DNA from: Siphonobacter sp. SORGH_AS_0500
GTDB lineage: Bacteria; Bacteroidota; Bacteroidia; Cytophagales; Spirosomataceae
DNA length: 64,000 nucleotides
Assembly: GCF_002838835.1 (NCBI RefSeq)
Contig: NZ_NHPP01000003.1
Span: 62,001 to 126,000, forward strand
Reading direction: 5' to 3'
Positions 8,993-18,221 of the stretch are shown here, piece after piece. Each line of letters begins with the position of its first letter. The stretch's first letter is position 1. Below the pieces are notes generated by a model. That model did not search any database, was not told where the DNA came from, and worked only from the letters and a program-made list of their open reading frames with translations. Position numbers and translations under genes: made by a program.

Positions 8993-9898
8993 ATGAAACG
9001 ATATAGTTTTTTTCTTCTGCTTTTACTGAGCATTTCTTTGATGTCTTGTGAGGACGTTATTAACTTAAAAACTGAAACGGCCCCGACCCGATTAGTAATC
9101 GATGGCTGGGTAACCGATCAGTCTGCACCTCAGTATATTAAGTTAACACTTTCTCAGAATTACTTTGATAACTCACGGGCTTTACCCGCCACTGGAGCCA
9201 CCGTAACCGTTACGGATGATCAGGGGAAAGTGTATACTTTTCTGGATGAGGCCCGGAATGGAACGTATACCTGGAAGCCTGTCGCCAGAGAAGCGATTGG
9301 TCGCGTAGGGGGTAGTTACAAACTGACGGTAATGTATAATAACGAAACCTACGAAGCTCAAACGCAGGTAAAACGCGTGCCCCCCATTGACTCCATCACG
9401 TATTATTATGATAAGCCCACTTTCGTGGCTGAGGATAGTCCGAAAGAAGGCTATGTAGCCGAGTTTTACAGTACTGATTTTAAAGGGTCCGATGATTGTT
9501 ACTGGATTAAAGCCTATAAAAACGGAACACGGTACGATAGAAAAGCAACCGACCTGAACATTTCTTACGATGGGGGCTTCAGCAAAGGCGGAAGCACCGA
9601 TGGTTTGGTTTTTATTCTCCCGATTCGTCGGTCCATCAACCTGAATAAGCTGTTCAGCGAAAATGACTCCCTTCGGGTAGAGTTATTTAGCATTACCCCA
9701 GCCACGCACGAATTTATTAACGCAGTTCGGTCAGAGGCGGGAAATCAGGGCTTGTTTGCTACGGCTCCAGCCAACGTTCCCACCAATATCTCCAACAAAA
9801 GAGCCGATGGCCCAAGAGCGATGGGCTGGTTTGGAGCTTCGGCGGTCAGCCGCCGATCAACGGTTTTTAAACGGGAAAACGCCATTCCAAAACCCTGA
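8993..9898 (+). CDS. DUF4249 family lipoprotein (TonB receptor partner)
   Basis: A 301-residue lipoprotein with a signal peptide and lipobox LMSC (Cys ~19), followed by EDVINL and LVIDGWVTD, the hallmark opening of DUF4249. An Ig-like beta region (PATGATVTVTDDQGKVY) and a C-terminal region with HEFI follow. It is co-transcribed with the TonB receptor in front. By analogy with SusD-type partners it may act as a surface lid or ligand-binding protein for that receptor, but no function is proven for the family. Confidence 0.87.
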   Translation: MKRYSFFLLLLLSISLMSCEDVINLKTETAPTRLVIDGWVTDQSAPQYIKLTLSQNYFDNSRALPATGATVTVTDDQGKVYTFLDEARNGTYTWKPVAREAIGRVGGSYKLTVMYNNETYEAQTQVKRVPPIDSITYYYDKPTFVAEDSPKEGYVAEFYSTDFKGSDDCYWIKAYKNGTRYDRKATDLNISYDGGFSKGGSTDGLVFILPIRRSINLNKLFSENDSLRVELFSITPATHEFINAVRSEAGNQGLFATAPANVPTNISNKRADGPRAMGWFGASAVSRRSTVFKRENAIPKP

Positions 9899-9968
9899 TT
9901 TTTGCTGAAGTAGGTTGTAGTTACTGAACTAAAAAGGGGAAACACTTTGGGATAATTATAAAAGACTA

Positions 9969-9995
9969 ACGGCAGGTGAAAACCTGCCGTTTTTG
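9969..9995 (+). terminator. Rho-independent terminator after TonB/DUF4249 operon
   Basis: A perfect 9-bp stem, ACGGCAGGT/ACCTGCCGT, with a GAAA tetraloop and a T-run follows the DUF4249 gene by about 70 bases. Confidence 0.85.
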
Positions 9996-10046
9996 TTGGA
10001 ACAAGAGGCAGTCTCACACCAGAGGTAAAAAGGGACATACTTTATT

Positions 10047-10082
10047 GCTACCAGCGTGGCCCGGCCCGTTTTTGTGGATAGC
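10047..10082. repeat. GCTACCAGC-type palindromic repeat
   Basis: GCTACCAGCGTGGCCCGGCC is followed by a T-run and ends GATAGC. It resembles the palindromes clustered at 23468-23746, so it is a solitary member of that family. Confidence 0.5.
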
Positions 10083-10156
10083 TACTGATTCGCCTCCTAT
10101 CGGCTAGAGCCGAACGACTTTGGCAGTTTTCATGACCAAGTAAGTTCCTTAAGTCA

Positions 10157-10251
10157 ATAAGGTCCTTCGCTTCGCTCTGAATGACAGGCTTCAGGAGAAT
10201 GGCAGGCAGGAACGTGGCGTTTTTGAGGAATGAGATGCAATCTCGCACCAG
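10157..10251 (-). repeat. Interspersed ~97-bp repeat, copy 2
   Basis: Reverse-strand copy of the repeat at 945-1041: read on the minus strand it gives CTGGTGCGAGATT, CCTGCCATTCTCC, GTCATTCAGAGCGAAGCGAA and ACCTTAT in the same order. With the palindrome at 10047 it fills most of the 480-base gap after the DUF4249 gene. The rest of that gap (to 10381) holds nothing else I recognise. Confidence 0.6.
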
Positions 10252-10381
10252 TGATTTATTAGTTGTTAATCCAATAACTAATACCCATCAACGAACAACT
10301 ACAAAGAGTTACAATAGCGAAATAACTCTACCACGGGTTTTTCGTCGAAGTTGTACCATTTCACGCGGTTAACAAAAAAAG

Positions 10382-10882
10382 CTACGTCTCCCGGCGGTCA
10401 TTTAGTGTTCTATAAATCTGTTTGAGGCGGCCTTTATACTTTACAATTTCTCCATTCGGTTGCTGGAAGTAATAAACATTCCGCTTTTGTTTTTCTTCCT
10501 GAAAAGGTACACGAATGACTTGTTCCCGACCAAGTAAGCGAATTCGCCCGTCTACTAACAACTCAAAAAAGGTGGGAACGAAGTGATCGTTATGCTTGAA
10601 AGACTCGACGACGAAATTTCGCATTCGATTGGCCTGATAATCGAAAAAGTAGAAGGACGCTACTTTATGAGCCGAAAGTACAGTAGTAACGCCATCAAGA
10701 TTAAACTCCAGAAGACCCAGATCGGCGTTGAAATGCAATTCTCCACTCAGCCATTCCCCATTTTGTAATTGCACCTTTCCAGAGTTCCAGTGGGTTTCAG
10801 GGTCTGAAAGTGCAAAGCTTAAGGTAGCAATCAAAAGGCAACAACTGACCAAAGCAAATTTTAAGATAGTAAACGTTTTCAT
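10382..10882 (-). CDS. Hypothetical exported protein
   Basis: A 166-residue product with a signal peptide (hydrophobic core about residues 8-25, likely cleavage after SFA or nearby). The mature part is beta-rich and contains GKVQLQNGEWLSGELHF, which reads like an SH3-like or small beta-barrel turn, then HKVASFYFFD and VYYFQQPNGEIVKYKGRL. I do not recognise the family. It stands alone, convergent to the preceding operon, with its own A/T-rich upstream region. A periplasmic or outer-membrane location is inferred from the signal peptide only. Confidence 0.6.
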   Translation of the reverse strand: MKTFTILKFALVSCCLLIATLSFALSDPETHWNSGKVQLQNGEWLSGELHFNADLGLLEFNLDGVTTVLSAHKVASFYFFDYQANRMRNFVVESFKHNDHFVPTFFELLVDGRIRLLGREQVIRVPFQEEKQKRNVYYFQQPNGEIVKYKGRLKQIYRTLNDRRET

Positions 10883-11102
10883 GGCAAATATTTCTCAGAA
10901 ACTGGATTGAAGAAATTTATTAGAGGTACTTTTTGTATTATACCCAATAATCTTTGATTTATTTTGTACTTGTCAAAGTAAAAATTGGATTAATTGAACA
11001 AATGTGTCAAAATTTATCGATTACTTCCAAAGAAAATATCGATTTTTTAGTCCTTACTTTCAGAGGGTTAGGAGTTATTGATAGGGGAATTAATTCATAA
11101 AA
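10883..11102. other. AT-rich intergenic region
   Basis: About 220 very AT-rich bases lie between the exported-protein gene and the ribBA terminator. They probably carry the promoter of the exported-protein gene, but no motif could be placed with confidence. No small gene was seen. Confidence 0.3.
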
Positions 11103-11134
11103 AAACGTCTTCCCAAAACTTGAGAAGACGTTTT
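11101..11134 (-). terminator. Terminator downstream of ribBA
   Basis: AAACGTCTTC (11103-11112) pairs with GAAGACGTTT (11124-11133). On the minus strand the stem is followed by a long T-run, as expected for termination of ribBA. Confidence 0.8.
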
Positions 11135-11225
11135 CATTTAATGATATATGTAATAAGTAAGTTCTTAGCATCATTGAACCATACATGGTACGGTTGTAAA
11201 ACGTTGACTATCGATCAAGTACTTA

Positions 11226-12458
11226 TTAAATCAAAGGCTTAAGTCCATTTAGTAAATGACCCATTTTATCACGCTTCGTTGTCAGATAACGCTCATTGTG
11301 CGGATTAGAAGGAATTTCGATGGGCACGGTTTCTACAATTTCGATTCCATATCCTGCCAAAGCCGAACGCTTTTTGGGATTATTGGACATCAGACGGAGT
11401 TTGCTAACGCCTAGATCGCGAAGAATCTGAGCTCCTACGCCGTAATCACGCTGATCCATCTGGAAGCCTAACTCAAGGTTAGCTTCAACGGTATCGCGGC
11501 CCATTTCCTGAAGCTTGTATGCTTTCAGCTTGTTCAACAAACCAATACCACGGCCTTCCTGAAACATATAGAGCACTACACCTTTGCCCTCTTTTTCTAC
11601 CATCTGCATGGCCCGGTGTAACTGTTCCCCGCAATCACAACGGCAGGAGCCGAAGATATCGCCTGTTACGCAGGAGCTGTGTACGCGGGTCAATATGGCT
11701 TCACCTTCCTCCCAAGTGCCTTTCACCAAAGCCAGATGCGTGTCGTTTGTGGCTACCTGCGTGTAGGCAATCAGACTAAAATTGCCCCATTCAGTAGGCA
11801 TATCCACGCCAATTTCCCGTTTGATGAGGGATTCAGTGCGTAAACGGTAAGCAATCAAATCTTTGATACTTACCAGTTTCATGTCGAATTTATCGGCGAA
11901 GGCTCGAAGCTGAGGCAAGCGAGCCATCGTGCCATCTTCGTTCAGTATTTCGATGAGCGTACCGGAAGGTTTCAAACCAGCAAGAACGGCGAAATCAATT
12001 GCGGCTTCGGTATGGCCGGGACGACGCAAAACGCCTTCTGCCCGAGCTTTCAGGGGAAAAATATGGCCGGGGCGACCTAAATCTTCGGGTTTCGTTTCGG
12101 AATCTACCAGAGCCCGAATCGTTTTAGCCCGGTCAGAGGCTGAAATTCCGGTGGTACAGCCATTCCCTAATAAATCAACGGAAACGGTGAAGGCTGTTTC
12201 GTGATTGGATGTGTTATTCCCAACCATCATATCCAGGTCCAGTTCCCGGCAACGTTCTTCCGTCAGGGGAACGCAAATGAGGCCCCGGGCTTCCTTGGTC
12301 ATAAAATTGACCATCTCGGGTGTGATCAACTCCGAGGCACAAATCAAATCGCCTTCATTTTCACGATCTTCGTCGTCAACAACAACAATGATCTTTCCGG
12401 CTTTAATGTCTTCTATAGCATCCTCGATGCGATCTAATTGAATGGGACTCTCTTCCAT
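11226..12458 (-). CDS. ribBA: Bifunctional 3,4-dihydroxy-2-butanone-4-phosphate synthase / GTP cyclohydrolase II
   Basis: A 410-residue fusion enzyme for the two entry reactions of riboflavin synthesis. The N-terminal DHBP synthase domain (~1-205) has [20 protein letters not shown] and [11 protein letters not shown], which make the four-carbon unit from ribulose 5-phosphate. The C-terminal GTP cyclohydrolase II domain (~210-405) keeps the zinc motif [20 protein letters not shown] and the EGRGIGL segment. Length and residues are normal, so both activities are expected. It is monocistronic. I looked for an FMN riboswitch upstream and did not find one. Confidence 0.96.
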   Translation of the reverse strand: MEESPIQLDRIEDAIEDIKAGKIIVVVDDEDRENEGDLICASELITPEMVNFMTKEARGLICVPLTEERCRELDLDMMVGNNTSNHETAFTVSVDLLGNGCTTGISASDRAKTIRALVDSETKPEDLGRPGHIFPLKARAEGVLRRPGHTEAAIDFAVLAGLKPSGTLIEILNEDGTMARLPQLRAFADKFDMKLVSIKDLIAYRLRTESLIKREIGVDMPTEWGNFSLIAYTQVATNDTHLALVKGTWEEGEAILTRVHSSCVTGDIFGSCRCDCGEQLHRAMQMVEKEGKGVVLYMFQEGRGIGLLNKLKAYKLQEMGRDTVEANLELGFQMDQRDYGVGAQILRDLGVSKLRLMSNNPKKRSALAGYGIEIVETVPIEIPSNPHNERYLTTKRDKMGHLLNGLKPLI

Positions 12459-12688
12459 GGCTGCTTACCTATAATCGGAGTTTTAATGTCGGGTTTTGCC
12501 AAAATCAGCTTTAAAATATACGCCTGAGGCGATCTGATGCGTTGTGACTACACTGAACACGCAAAATTGGCGTTAGGTTTCGTCGGTAAAAAACGGTGTT
12601 TGGATATTCAAAACTACGGCCCTATTTTGGAATGATGGCAGGATTAACGGAAATTTGATTCGCCATACAGCTTTGACACAACCTTCAG

Positions 12689-14676
12689 ATGCGAATACGG
12701 ATACTTTTTTTGATTTTAGGAATAGCGTGTAAAAGCTGGGCTCAGTGTCCGACAGTGAGGGTACTCAAGAAACGGGAAAGCTAGAAGTGAGGATTGGAAG
12801 TCAAAATGCTACTCCTATATCGATCACAGGGACCTCTAAAAATGTTCTGAAAATATGCAAAGGAGATAAGGTTTATACGAGTGATCTAACAACGGGCGGC
12901 GGAAATACAGGTTTTTGGTACGAGTATCAAGACCCTACCATTGACTTTAATAATAACCTTAAATCTGAAACGGTTACCACGAGTCACCAATATGATAAAG
13001 CAGGGACTTACGGCCTGATAATGGTTGGTGCTGCGGGTTCAGGTTACTACGCTTGCCAAACTATTCAGGTAGTCGATAACCCCAAACCTCTTTTTACCGC
13101 CAAATCCTGTTCTAATCGTCAGGTAACTATAGAAATTCCACAGGATGCCTCGAAGAATCCTTACGATACGTTCATTATCAATTGGGGAGACGGAACTTCC
13201 GAAACGCTCACCAAGGACAAATTACCTTATACCAAAACCTATACGTACACCGCAAGTACCCCCAATACCGTAAACATAATTGTGTCGGGGGGATACACCG
13301 GAAGTGTCTGTACGAATACCAGCGACCCTTTAAGTGTTAATATCAACACACCCGCTACGTTTACCCCGGCTATTACGCAATTAGAGCTTGCTAATGATAA
13401 GAAAGCCGTAACCATTCAATTTGTAGGAAGTACAGCTTTTAACCAAAACATTTACCAGAAAGAAGTAAATGGAATGTATCAGGCAACGGGTTTGGGCTCA
13501 GGAAATGGGGGAGCTACTTCGTTAACGGTTAATCAGTTAGATCCAGCGAAGCAATACTGCTTTCAGGTAAGGACGGAAGTGCCAGCGGGTTGCGGGAATA
13601 GCGGCATTTCGCCCGAAGTTTGCACGATTCCCCTAACGGTATCAGCCAGTTCTCAAAAAATGGATATTAACTGGAAGGGGTATCCTAATGCTCCAGATTT
13701 TGAGTCATATACCGTTTATAAAGATAACAAAGAGGTAGCCGTTATTACAGATATTACCAAGCTGAGTTTTACTGATCCAGATGTAGTTTGTGGGAAGTCT
13801 TATTGCTATCGGGTAGTAGCTAGCGTAAAGGGGGTAGAGTCTATTTCAGATGCTATATGTAAAGAAATAGATTCTAATGATAAGCCCGAATCCATTTCGG
13901 ACTTATACACAACAGTAGCCAAACAGGGAGTACTGGTAGACTGGAGCATTCCTGGCGGTGGAGAAGCCTTAAGCGAACGTATTCGGAAGGCCAATGGTGG
14001 CGGAAATTTTCAGGACATTCCTGCCAGTCAGGTTAAAAAACCGTTTGCGGATAGTGCCGTGGATGTCAATCGCTTATCCTATTGTTATCAGGTGGCTTAC
14101 CAGAGTGCCTGTCGTACCAACTCCGATTTTTCATCATCTGTCTGTACTATTTTTGCCAGTCAACAAGACAATTACATTCAGTGGACTTCCGCTAATCCCT
14201 TTACAAGTGCCCTGGTCTCATACCGGGTTCAGGTGGTCGATGCTCAGGGAACTGTCATCGGTTCTCAGAACGTAGGGCTGCAAACGAAAGTCAGTTTAAC
14301 GAGTTTAACCATTCCGATTCAGTCGGGGTACGAATACCGGATTGAGGCCCTTTCGGAGAGTGGGCGTGTAAGCGTTTCCAATACCATTCCCCTTTTCGAA
14401 TCCGTTCGGATTTACGTTCCGCAGGCTTTTTCTCCCAATGGGGATGCCCAGCATGACATTTTTCTGCCGAAAATGCTGAACGTAACCCAGATGAAAATGG
14501 TCGTTTTTGATCGATGGGGCAATCCCATTTTTTCTTCGGAGGATATGAATCGGGGTTGGGATGGTTTAGTGAATGGTTCCCCGGCTCCGGTAGGTAGTTA
14601 TTCGTATCGGGTCGATATTCGTAACGATGCCGGTAACTCCTTCACCAAAAGAGGCGTTTTTCAGCTCATTCGGTAA
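12689..14676 (+). CDS. T9SS type B (gliding-motility-associated C-terminal) secreted protein, frameshifted
   Basis: The product would be about 662 residues. ATG 12689 opens a clear signal peptide, MRIRILFLILGIACKSWAQ, but that frame closes about 30 residues later, while the body of the protein runs in the -1 frame (open from a GTG at 12745). One extra G in the GGG at 12759-12761 joins them. The body holds a PKD-like domain (FIINWGDGTSETL), several fibronectin-III-like segments with paired Cys (KQYCFQVRTE, KSYCYRVVAS), and ends in the type B sorting domain (YVPQAFSPNGDAQHD, VFDRWGNPIFSS, GWDGLVNG, GSYSYRVDI). Such proteins are exported by the type IX system to the cell surface or medium. The role is unknown; an adhesive role is plausible. 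Confidence 0.85.
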
Positions 14677-14739
14677 GGGAGGAATGTCCTATTGTCAGGT
14701 CTGCATTCGGCGGCAGGACTTTTTTGATGCTGAATTACC

Positions 14740-14747
14740 TACTTTTG
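14740..14747 (+). promoter_or_regulatory. Putative -7 promoter element (TACTTTTG) for the YbaB-family gene
   Basis: It matches TAnnTTTG and sits about 30 bases upstream of the ybaB-like start codon, giving a short leader. Confidence 0.5.
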
Positions 14748-14776
14748 CAATTAGTTAACAAAAACGACAACAGCAC

Positions 14777-15109
14777 ATGTTTGATATGATGGGCATGATG
14801 GGCAAGATGAAAGAAATGCAAGCCCGCATGAAAGACGCTCAGGAATCTCTGCCTTCCATTACGGAAACAGCCGAAGCCGGTGCCGGATTAGTAAAGGCAA
14901 CCGTGAACGGTCGTAAGCAACTGATTCATTTGGAAATTGACCCTGATCTGGTGAAACCCGAAGACACGGAAATGCTTCGTGACCTGATCGTGGCTGCCAC
15001 CAATAAAGCTCTGGAAGCCGTTGAGGCCAAAGTAGCAGATCATCTGAAACAGGCTACCGACGGATTATTACCCAATATCCCCGGCATGGACAGTCTGTTT
15101 GGTAAGTAA
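14777..15109 (+). CDS. YbaB/EbfC family nucleoid-associated protein
   Basis: A 110-residue protein of the usual family length. A Met/Lys-rich N-terminal helix (MFDMMGMMGKMKEMQ) is followed by the core beta strands (GLVKATVNGRKQLIHLEID) and a C-terminal helix (LRDLIVAATNKALEAVEAKV). The family forms tweezer-shaped dimers that bind DNA. In many bacteria it sits with dnaX/recR; here it has neither neighbour. A hairpin downstream separates it from the glycosyltransferase gene. Confidence 0.93.
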   Translation: MFDMMGMMGKMKEMQARMKDAQESLPSITETAEAGAGLVKATVNGRKQLIHLEIDPDLVKPEDTEMLRDLIVAATNKALEAVEAKVADHLKQATDGLLPNIPGMDSLFGK

Positions 15110-15129
15110 TCATTCTTTATATATTTCAG

Positions 15130-15163
15130 AAAGAGAAAAGGCTGCTATCGGTCTTTTCTCTTT
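15130..15163 (+). terminator. Hairpin after ybaB-like gene
   Basis: AAAGAGAAAAG (15130-15140) is perfectly complementary to CTTTTCTCTTT (15153-15163). The stem is AT-rich and the trailing T-tract interrupted, so strength is uncertain. Confidence 0.55.
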
Positions 15164-15208
15164 GAGTTTATTTCCCCCTTGCTCGGCTATCAGGCCCCGC
15201 AACATGAT

Positions 15209-16231
15209 ATGGATCTTTTAGCCATTGTTATTCTTAATTACAACGGTAAGGCTTACCTCGAAAAATTCCTTTCTTCGGTTGTCAGGCATTCCGGCGAGCA
15301 CGCAGTTTATGTGGCTGATAATGGCTCGACGGACGATTCTGTTCACTGGCTGAAAGAACATTTTCCGCAGGTTCGGTTGGTCGTCAATGCTTCCAATTTA
15401 GGTTTTGCCGGAGGGTATAACGAAGCTCTGAAACAGATTTCGGCGAAGTATTACTGCCTTCTGAATTCAGACGTGGAAGTAACGGCGGGCTGGATTGATC
15501 CGGTGCTGAGTTTACTGGAGAATAATGAAAAAATTGCGGCGGTTCAACCCAAAATTCTGGACTATAACTACCGTAAACACTTTGAGCATGCCGGTGGTGT
15601 TGGGGGGTATCTGGACGTATTAGGTTATCCTTTTACCAGAGGACGGATGTTTAATTTTCGGGAAGAAGACCTGGGGCAATACGATACCGATAAACAATGT
15701 TTCTGGGCTTCTGGAGCCTGTTTTTTTGTTCGGGCGGATATTTTCAAAGGCTTGCATGGATTTGACAGCGACTTTTTCGCCCACATGGAGGAGATTGACC
15801 TGTGCTGGCGAATTCAGTTGCTAGGCTATCAAGTCTGGGCGACGCCGAAATCAACCGTCTACCACGTCGGGGGCGGCACGCTGGATTACCAGAATCCGCG
15901 AAAGACTTTTCTGAATTTTCGCAATAGCCTGGCAATGTTATATAAAAACTTACCTGCTTATCACTTGTATCGCCTGATTCTCATTCGACTGGTGCTGGAT
16001 GGTACTGCTGGAATCCGATACTTTTTGGCGGGCTTCCCACGTTCTTGTTGGGCCATTGTTCAAGCTCATTTTTCCTTTTATGCCGAATTGCCCAAATGGC
16101 ACCGCAAACGAAAAGAGATTAAAACATTACGCAATCTGGGCAATCCAGTGGAGCGGTATGAGAAGAGCATTGTATCGGCATACTTTTTTCACAGATACCA
16201 GAAGTTCTCGGAATTAAAGGGCATAAAGTAA
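15209..16231 (+). CDS. Glycosyltransferase family 2 protein
   Basis: About 340 residues from the ATG encoding MDLLAIVILNYNG. The frame runs ten codons further up to a TTG, but the conserved GT-A fold begins at this Met. Visible motifs are NYNG, the nucleotide-sugar loop DNGSTDDS, the DxD-like LNSDVEV, GACFFVRADIF, and the acceptor/base region EEIDLCWR. The C-terminal third is basic and has a hydrophobic patch that may contact the membrane. It resembles the rhamnosyltransferase-type GT2 enzymes of polysaccharide synthesis. Donor and acceptor cannot be told. Confidence 0.9.
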   Translation: MDLLAIVILNYNGKAYLEKFLSSVVRHSGEHAVYVADNGSTDDSVHWLKEHFPQVRLVVNASNLGFAGGYNEALKQISAKYYCLLNSDVEVTAGWIDPVLSLLENNEKIAAVQPKILDYNYRKHFEHAGGVGGYLDVLGYPFTRGRMFNFREEDLGQYDTDKQCFWASGACFFVRADIFKGLHGFDSDFFAHMEEIDLCWRIQLLGYQVWATPKSTVYHVGGGTLDYQNPRKTFLNFRNSLAMLYKNLPAYHLYRLILIRLVLDGTAGIRYFLAGFPRSCWAIVQAHFSFYAELPKWHRKRKEIKTLRNLGNPVERYEKSIVSAYFFHRYQKFSELKGIK

Positions 16232-16273
16232 GTTATTGATTATACGATAGTTTACTGGGCTCAACTAAAGTAT

Positions 16274-17848
16274 ATGAATAGCAAATCAGTCCAGTTTCAG
16301 TATCCAGCTGAATTTCCCGAGCAAGTCCGAATGCTTGAGAAACTGAATCTGCTATTTACGGGGATTGTCCACGTGTACGATCTTGAAACCCGCCGTATTA
16401 TCTACATTAACCATCGTTTCACGGAGTTATTAGGGTATTCTTTACAGGAATTGGAGGAGTGGGAGGGTAATCTGGAAGTGCCCGTATTACTCGATGATTT
16501 ATGGTCCCGGAAAGAGGAAAAGCTTGAAGCTTTAGTACGGAAAGAACTAAACGCGATCGAGTGCGAAACCCGGCTGAGGCACAAAGACCAGTCCGAGCGA
16601 ACCTTTAAAACCCGGCTTACCATTTTTAGGGAAGACGAACACGGCAAACCGCTGGAGTTAATCGGGATTTCGGAAGATATAACCGAGCAGGTAAATCGTT
16701 ACAAGACCCTTTTGCAGCAACAGGAAATGCACCGCATTACTGAACAGGCTTTCCACTTCGGCAGTTGGGAGAAAAACCTGGAAACCGGGGAGTTAGTCTG
16801 TTCGGATGGACTGTATAAAATCATGGGTCATCCGCCGGAAATGATGAGTACTAACTGCGAAGAGTACACGTCACTATTCACTTTTCTGGATAAGAGAGAT
16901 GATACGATGGTGAGCCAGACGGTGCAGGAAGCTATTCGAAATCATCAACCTTTTCGGTTGGAACACCGGGTATTGACTCAATCGGGCAAGAAAAAAGTAT
17001 TAATGGTGGTAGGTCGCCCCGTACTGAATGAAAACGGCACGGTAAGCCTGTTGGTAGGAAGTATTGCGGACATAACTATGCTCCGCCAGTACGAACAGGA
17101 GTTGCGATTGAAAATAGAAGAGTTACAGCGTTCGAACGGTGAGCTGGAACAGTTTGCGTACGCGGCTTCGCATGATTTGCAGGAACCCCTGCGGAAGATT
17201 TCATCCTTTGTTACGCGACTGCGGGCCAAATTAGGGGATACGCTGGAGGACGAAGCCGAAGATTACATGCGACGCACGCTACAGGCTATCGATCGCATGA
17301 AGAGCCTTATTGATGCATTGCTTTTATTATCGCGGGTAACCCGACAGGGAAATGTCAAGGAAAGCGTTTCCCTGGCTCATATCGTGCAGGAGGTGTTGGA
17401 TGATCTGGACACTCAGATATCCGAGAAAAAAGCCTTTATTGAGATAGACGAGCTGCCGACGATAGAAGCGGTACCCGTACAGATGCGGCAGTTGTTTTAT
17501 AACCTACTGGGAAATGCTCTTAAGTTTACAGACCCTTCCCGCGTGCCGCATATTCAGTTAAAGGCCACGCCTTTGCCGCTGGAAGAGGCCCGCGAAAAAG
17601 GGTTATCAACTCATTTTCAGTGGATGAAAATAACCGTTAAGGACAACGGTATTGGTTTCGAGCCGGAATATAAGGAACGTATCTTTCAGGTTTTTCAACG
17701 CCTGAACGGGCGTTCCGAGTTTGAGGGTACGGGCATTGGGTTGGCCCTTTGCCGAAAAATCGTAGAATTCTGTGGAGGCACCATTACCGCTGAAAGTCAG
17801 TTGGGTCAGGGCACTTGCTTTACTTTTTATTTACCTGCCGCCCTTTAA
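16274..17848 (+). CDS. PAS-domain sensor histidine kinase
   Basis: A 524-residue soluble kinase. It has two PAS domains in tandem (about 25-150, with PAC-like LELIGISEDITEQ, and about 155-275, with SLLVGSIADITML), a short coiled coil, a HisKA domain with His in AYAASHDLQEPLRKI (~residue 299), and a HATPase domain with N-box NLLGNALKFT, G1 VKDNGIGFEPEY and GTGIGLALCRKIVE. No transmembrane segment or receiver is present, so it senses a cytoplasmic cue and must use a partner regulator encoded elsewhere. It is convergent with yidD, with one base between the genes. Confidence 0.93.
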   Translation: MNSKSVQFQYPAEFPEQVRMLEKLNLLFTGIVHVYDLETRRIIYINHRFTELLGYSLQELEEWEGNLEVPVLLDDLWSRKEEKLEALVRKELNAIECETRLRHKDQSERTFKTRLTIFREDEHGKPLELIGISEDITEQVNRYKTLLQQQEMHRITEQAFHFGSWEKNLETGELVCSDGLYKIMGHPPEMMSTNCEEYTSLFTFLDKRDDTMVSQTVQEAIRNHQPFRLEHRVLTQSGKKKVLMVVGRPVLNENGTVSLLVGSIADITMLRQYEQELRLKIEELQRSNGELEQFAYAASHDLQEPLRKISSFVTRLRAKLGDTLEDEAEDYMRRTLQAIDRMKSLIDALLLLSRVTRQGNVKESVSLAHIVQEVLDDLDTQISEKKAFIEIDELPTIEAVPVQMRQLFYNLLGNALKFTDPSRVPHIQLKATPLPLEEAREKGLSTHFQWMKITVKDNGIGFEPEYKERIFQVFQRLNGRSEFEGTGIGLALCRKIVEFCGGTITAESQLGQGTCFTFYLPAAL

Positions 17849-17849
17849 T

Positions 17850-18059
17850 TCAAGGTACTGGATCATGTCCATGACCACCCCAGGGATGACAACTGGCAAT
17901 GCGGCGAATCGCCAGCCAGCCTCCTTTCCAGGGACCGTATTTTTCAATGGCCTGGATGGCGTATTGAGAGCAGGTGGGCGTATAACGGCAGGAATTACCC
18001 AGGTAAGGGGAAAGAGCTCCCTGATAAATTCGCACCAGAATGATCAAAAACCTACGCAT
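17850..18059 (-). CDS. yidD: Membrane protein insertion efficiency factor YidD
   Basis: The 69-residue product matches YidD over its whole length: an amphipathic N-terminus ([20 protein letters not shown]), the Cys signature [11 protein letters not shown], and [20 protein letters not shown] near the end. YidD helps YidC insert proteins in the inner membrane. It is separated from its usual rnpA/yidC neighbours here. Confidence 0.95.
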   Translation of the reverse strand: MRRFLIILVRIYQGALSPYLGNSCRYTPTCSQYAIQAIEKYGPWKGGWLAIRRIASCHPWGGHGHDPVP

Positions 18060-18172
18060 AAGTGTGGTATAGTAGGGTAGTTTATTTTTAAAGTAATTGT
18101 TAAAGCGGGAAATCAGTTCTTAGAAATGAAACGTTCTATGAAAAAAATGGATCGCTAAAGTGAATATTTTCT

Positions 18173-18180
18173 TACTTTTG
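18173..18180 (+). promoter_or_regulatory. Putative -7 promoter element (TACTTTTG) for glmM
   Basis: It matches TAnnTTTG, is followed by CC, and lies about 40 bases before the glmM start. Confidence 0.5.
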
Positions 18181-18221
18181 CCATATATCCCCAACAGTTC
18201 TTCCTCAAAATAGAGAGCATC

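Noticed and set aside
10048..10248. Minus-strand frame of 66 codons after the DUF4249 gene
   Set aside because: It lies within a palindrome and the dispersed repeat that also occurs at 945-1041, so it is repeat DNA.
12459..12688. FMN riboswitch ahead of ribBA
   Set aside because: None of the conserved RFN-element blocks could be recognised in the minus-strand leader.
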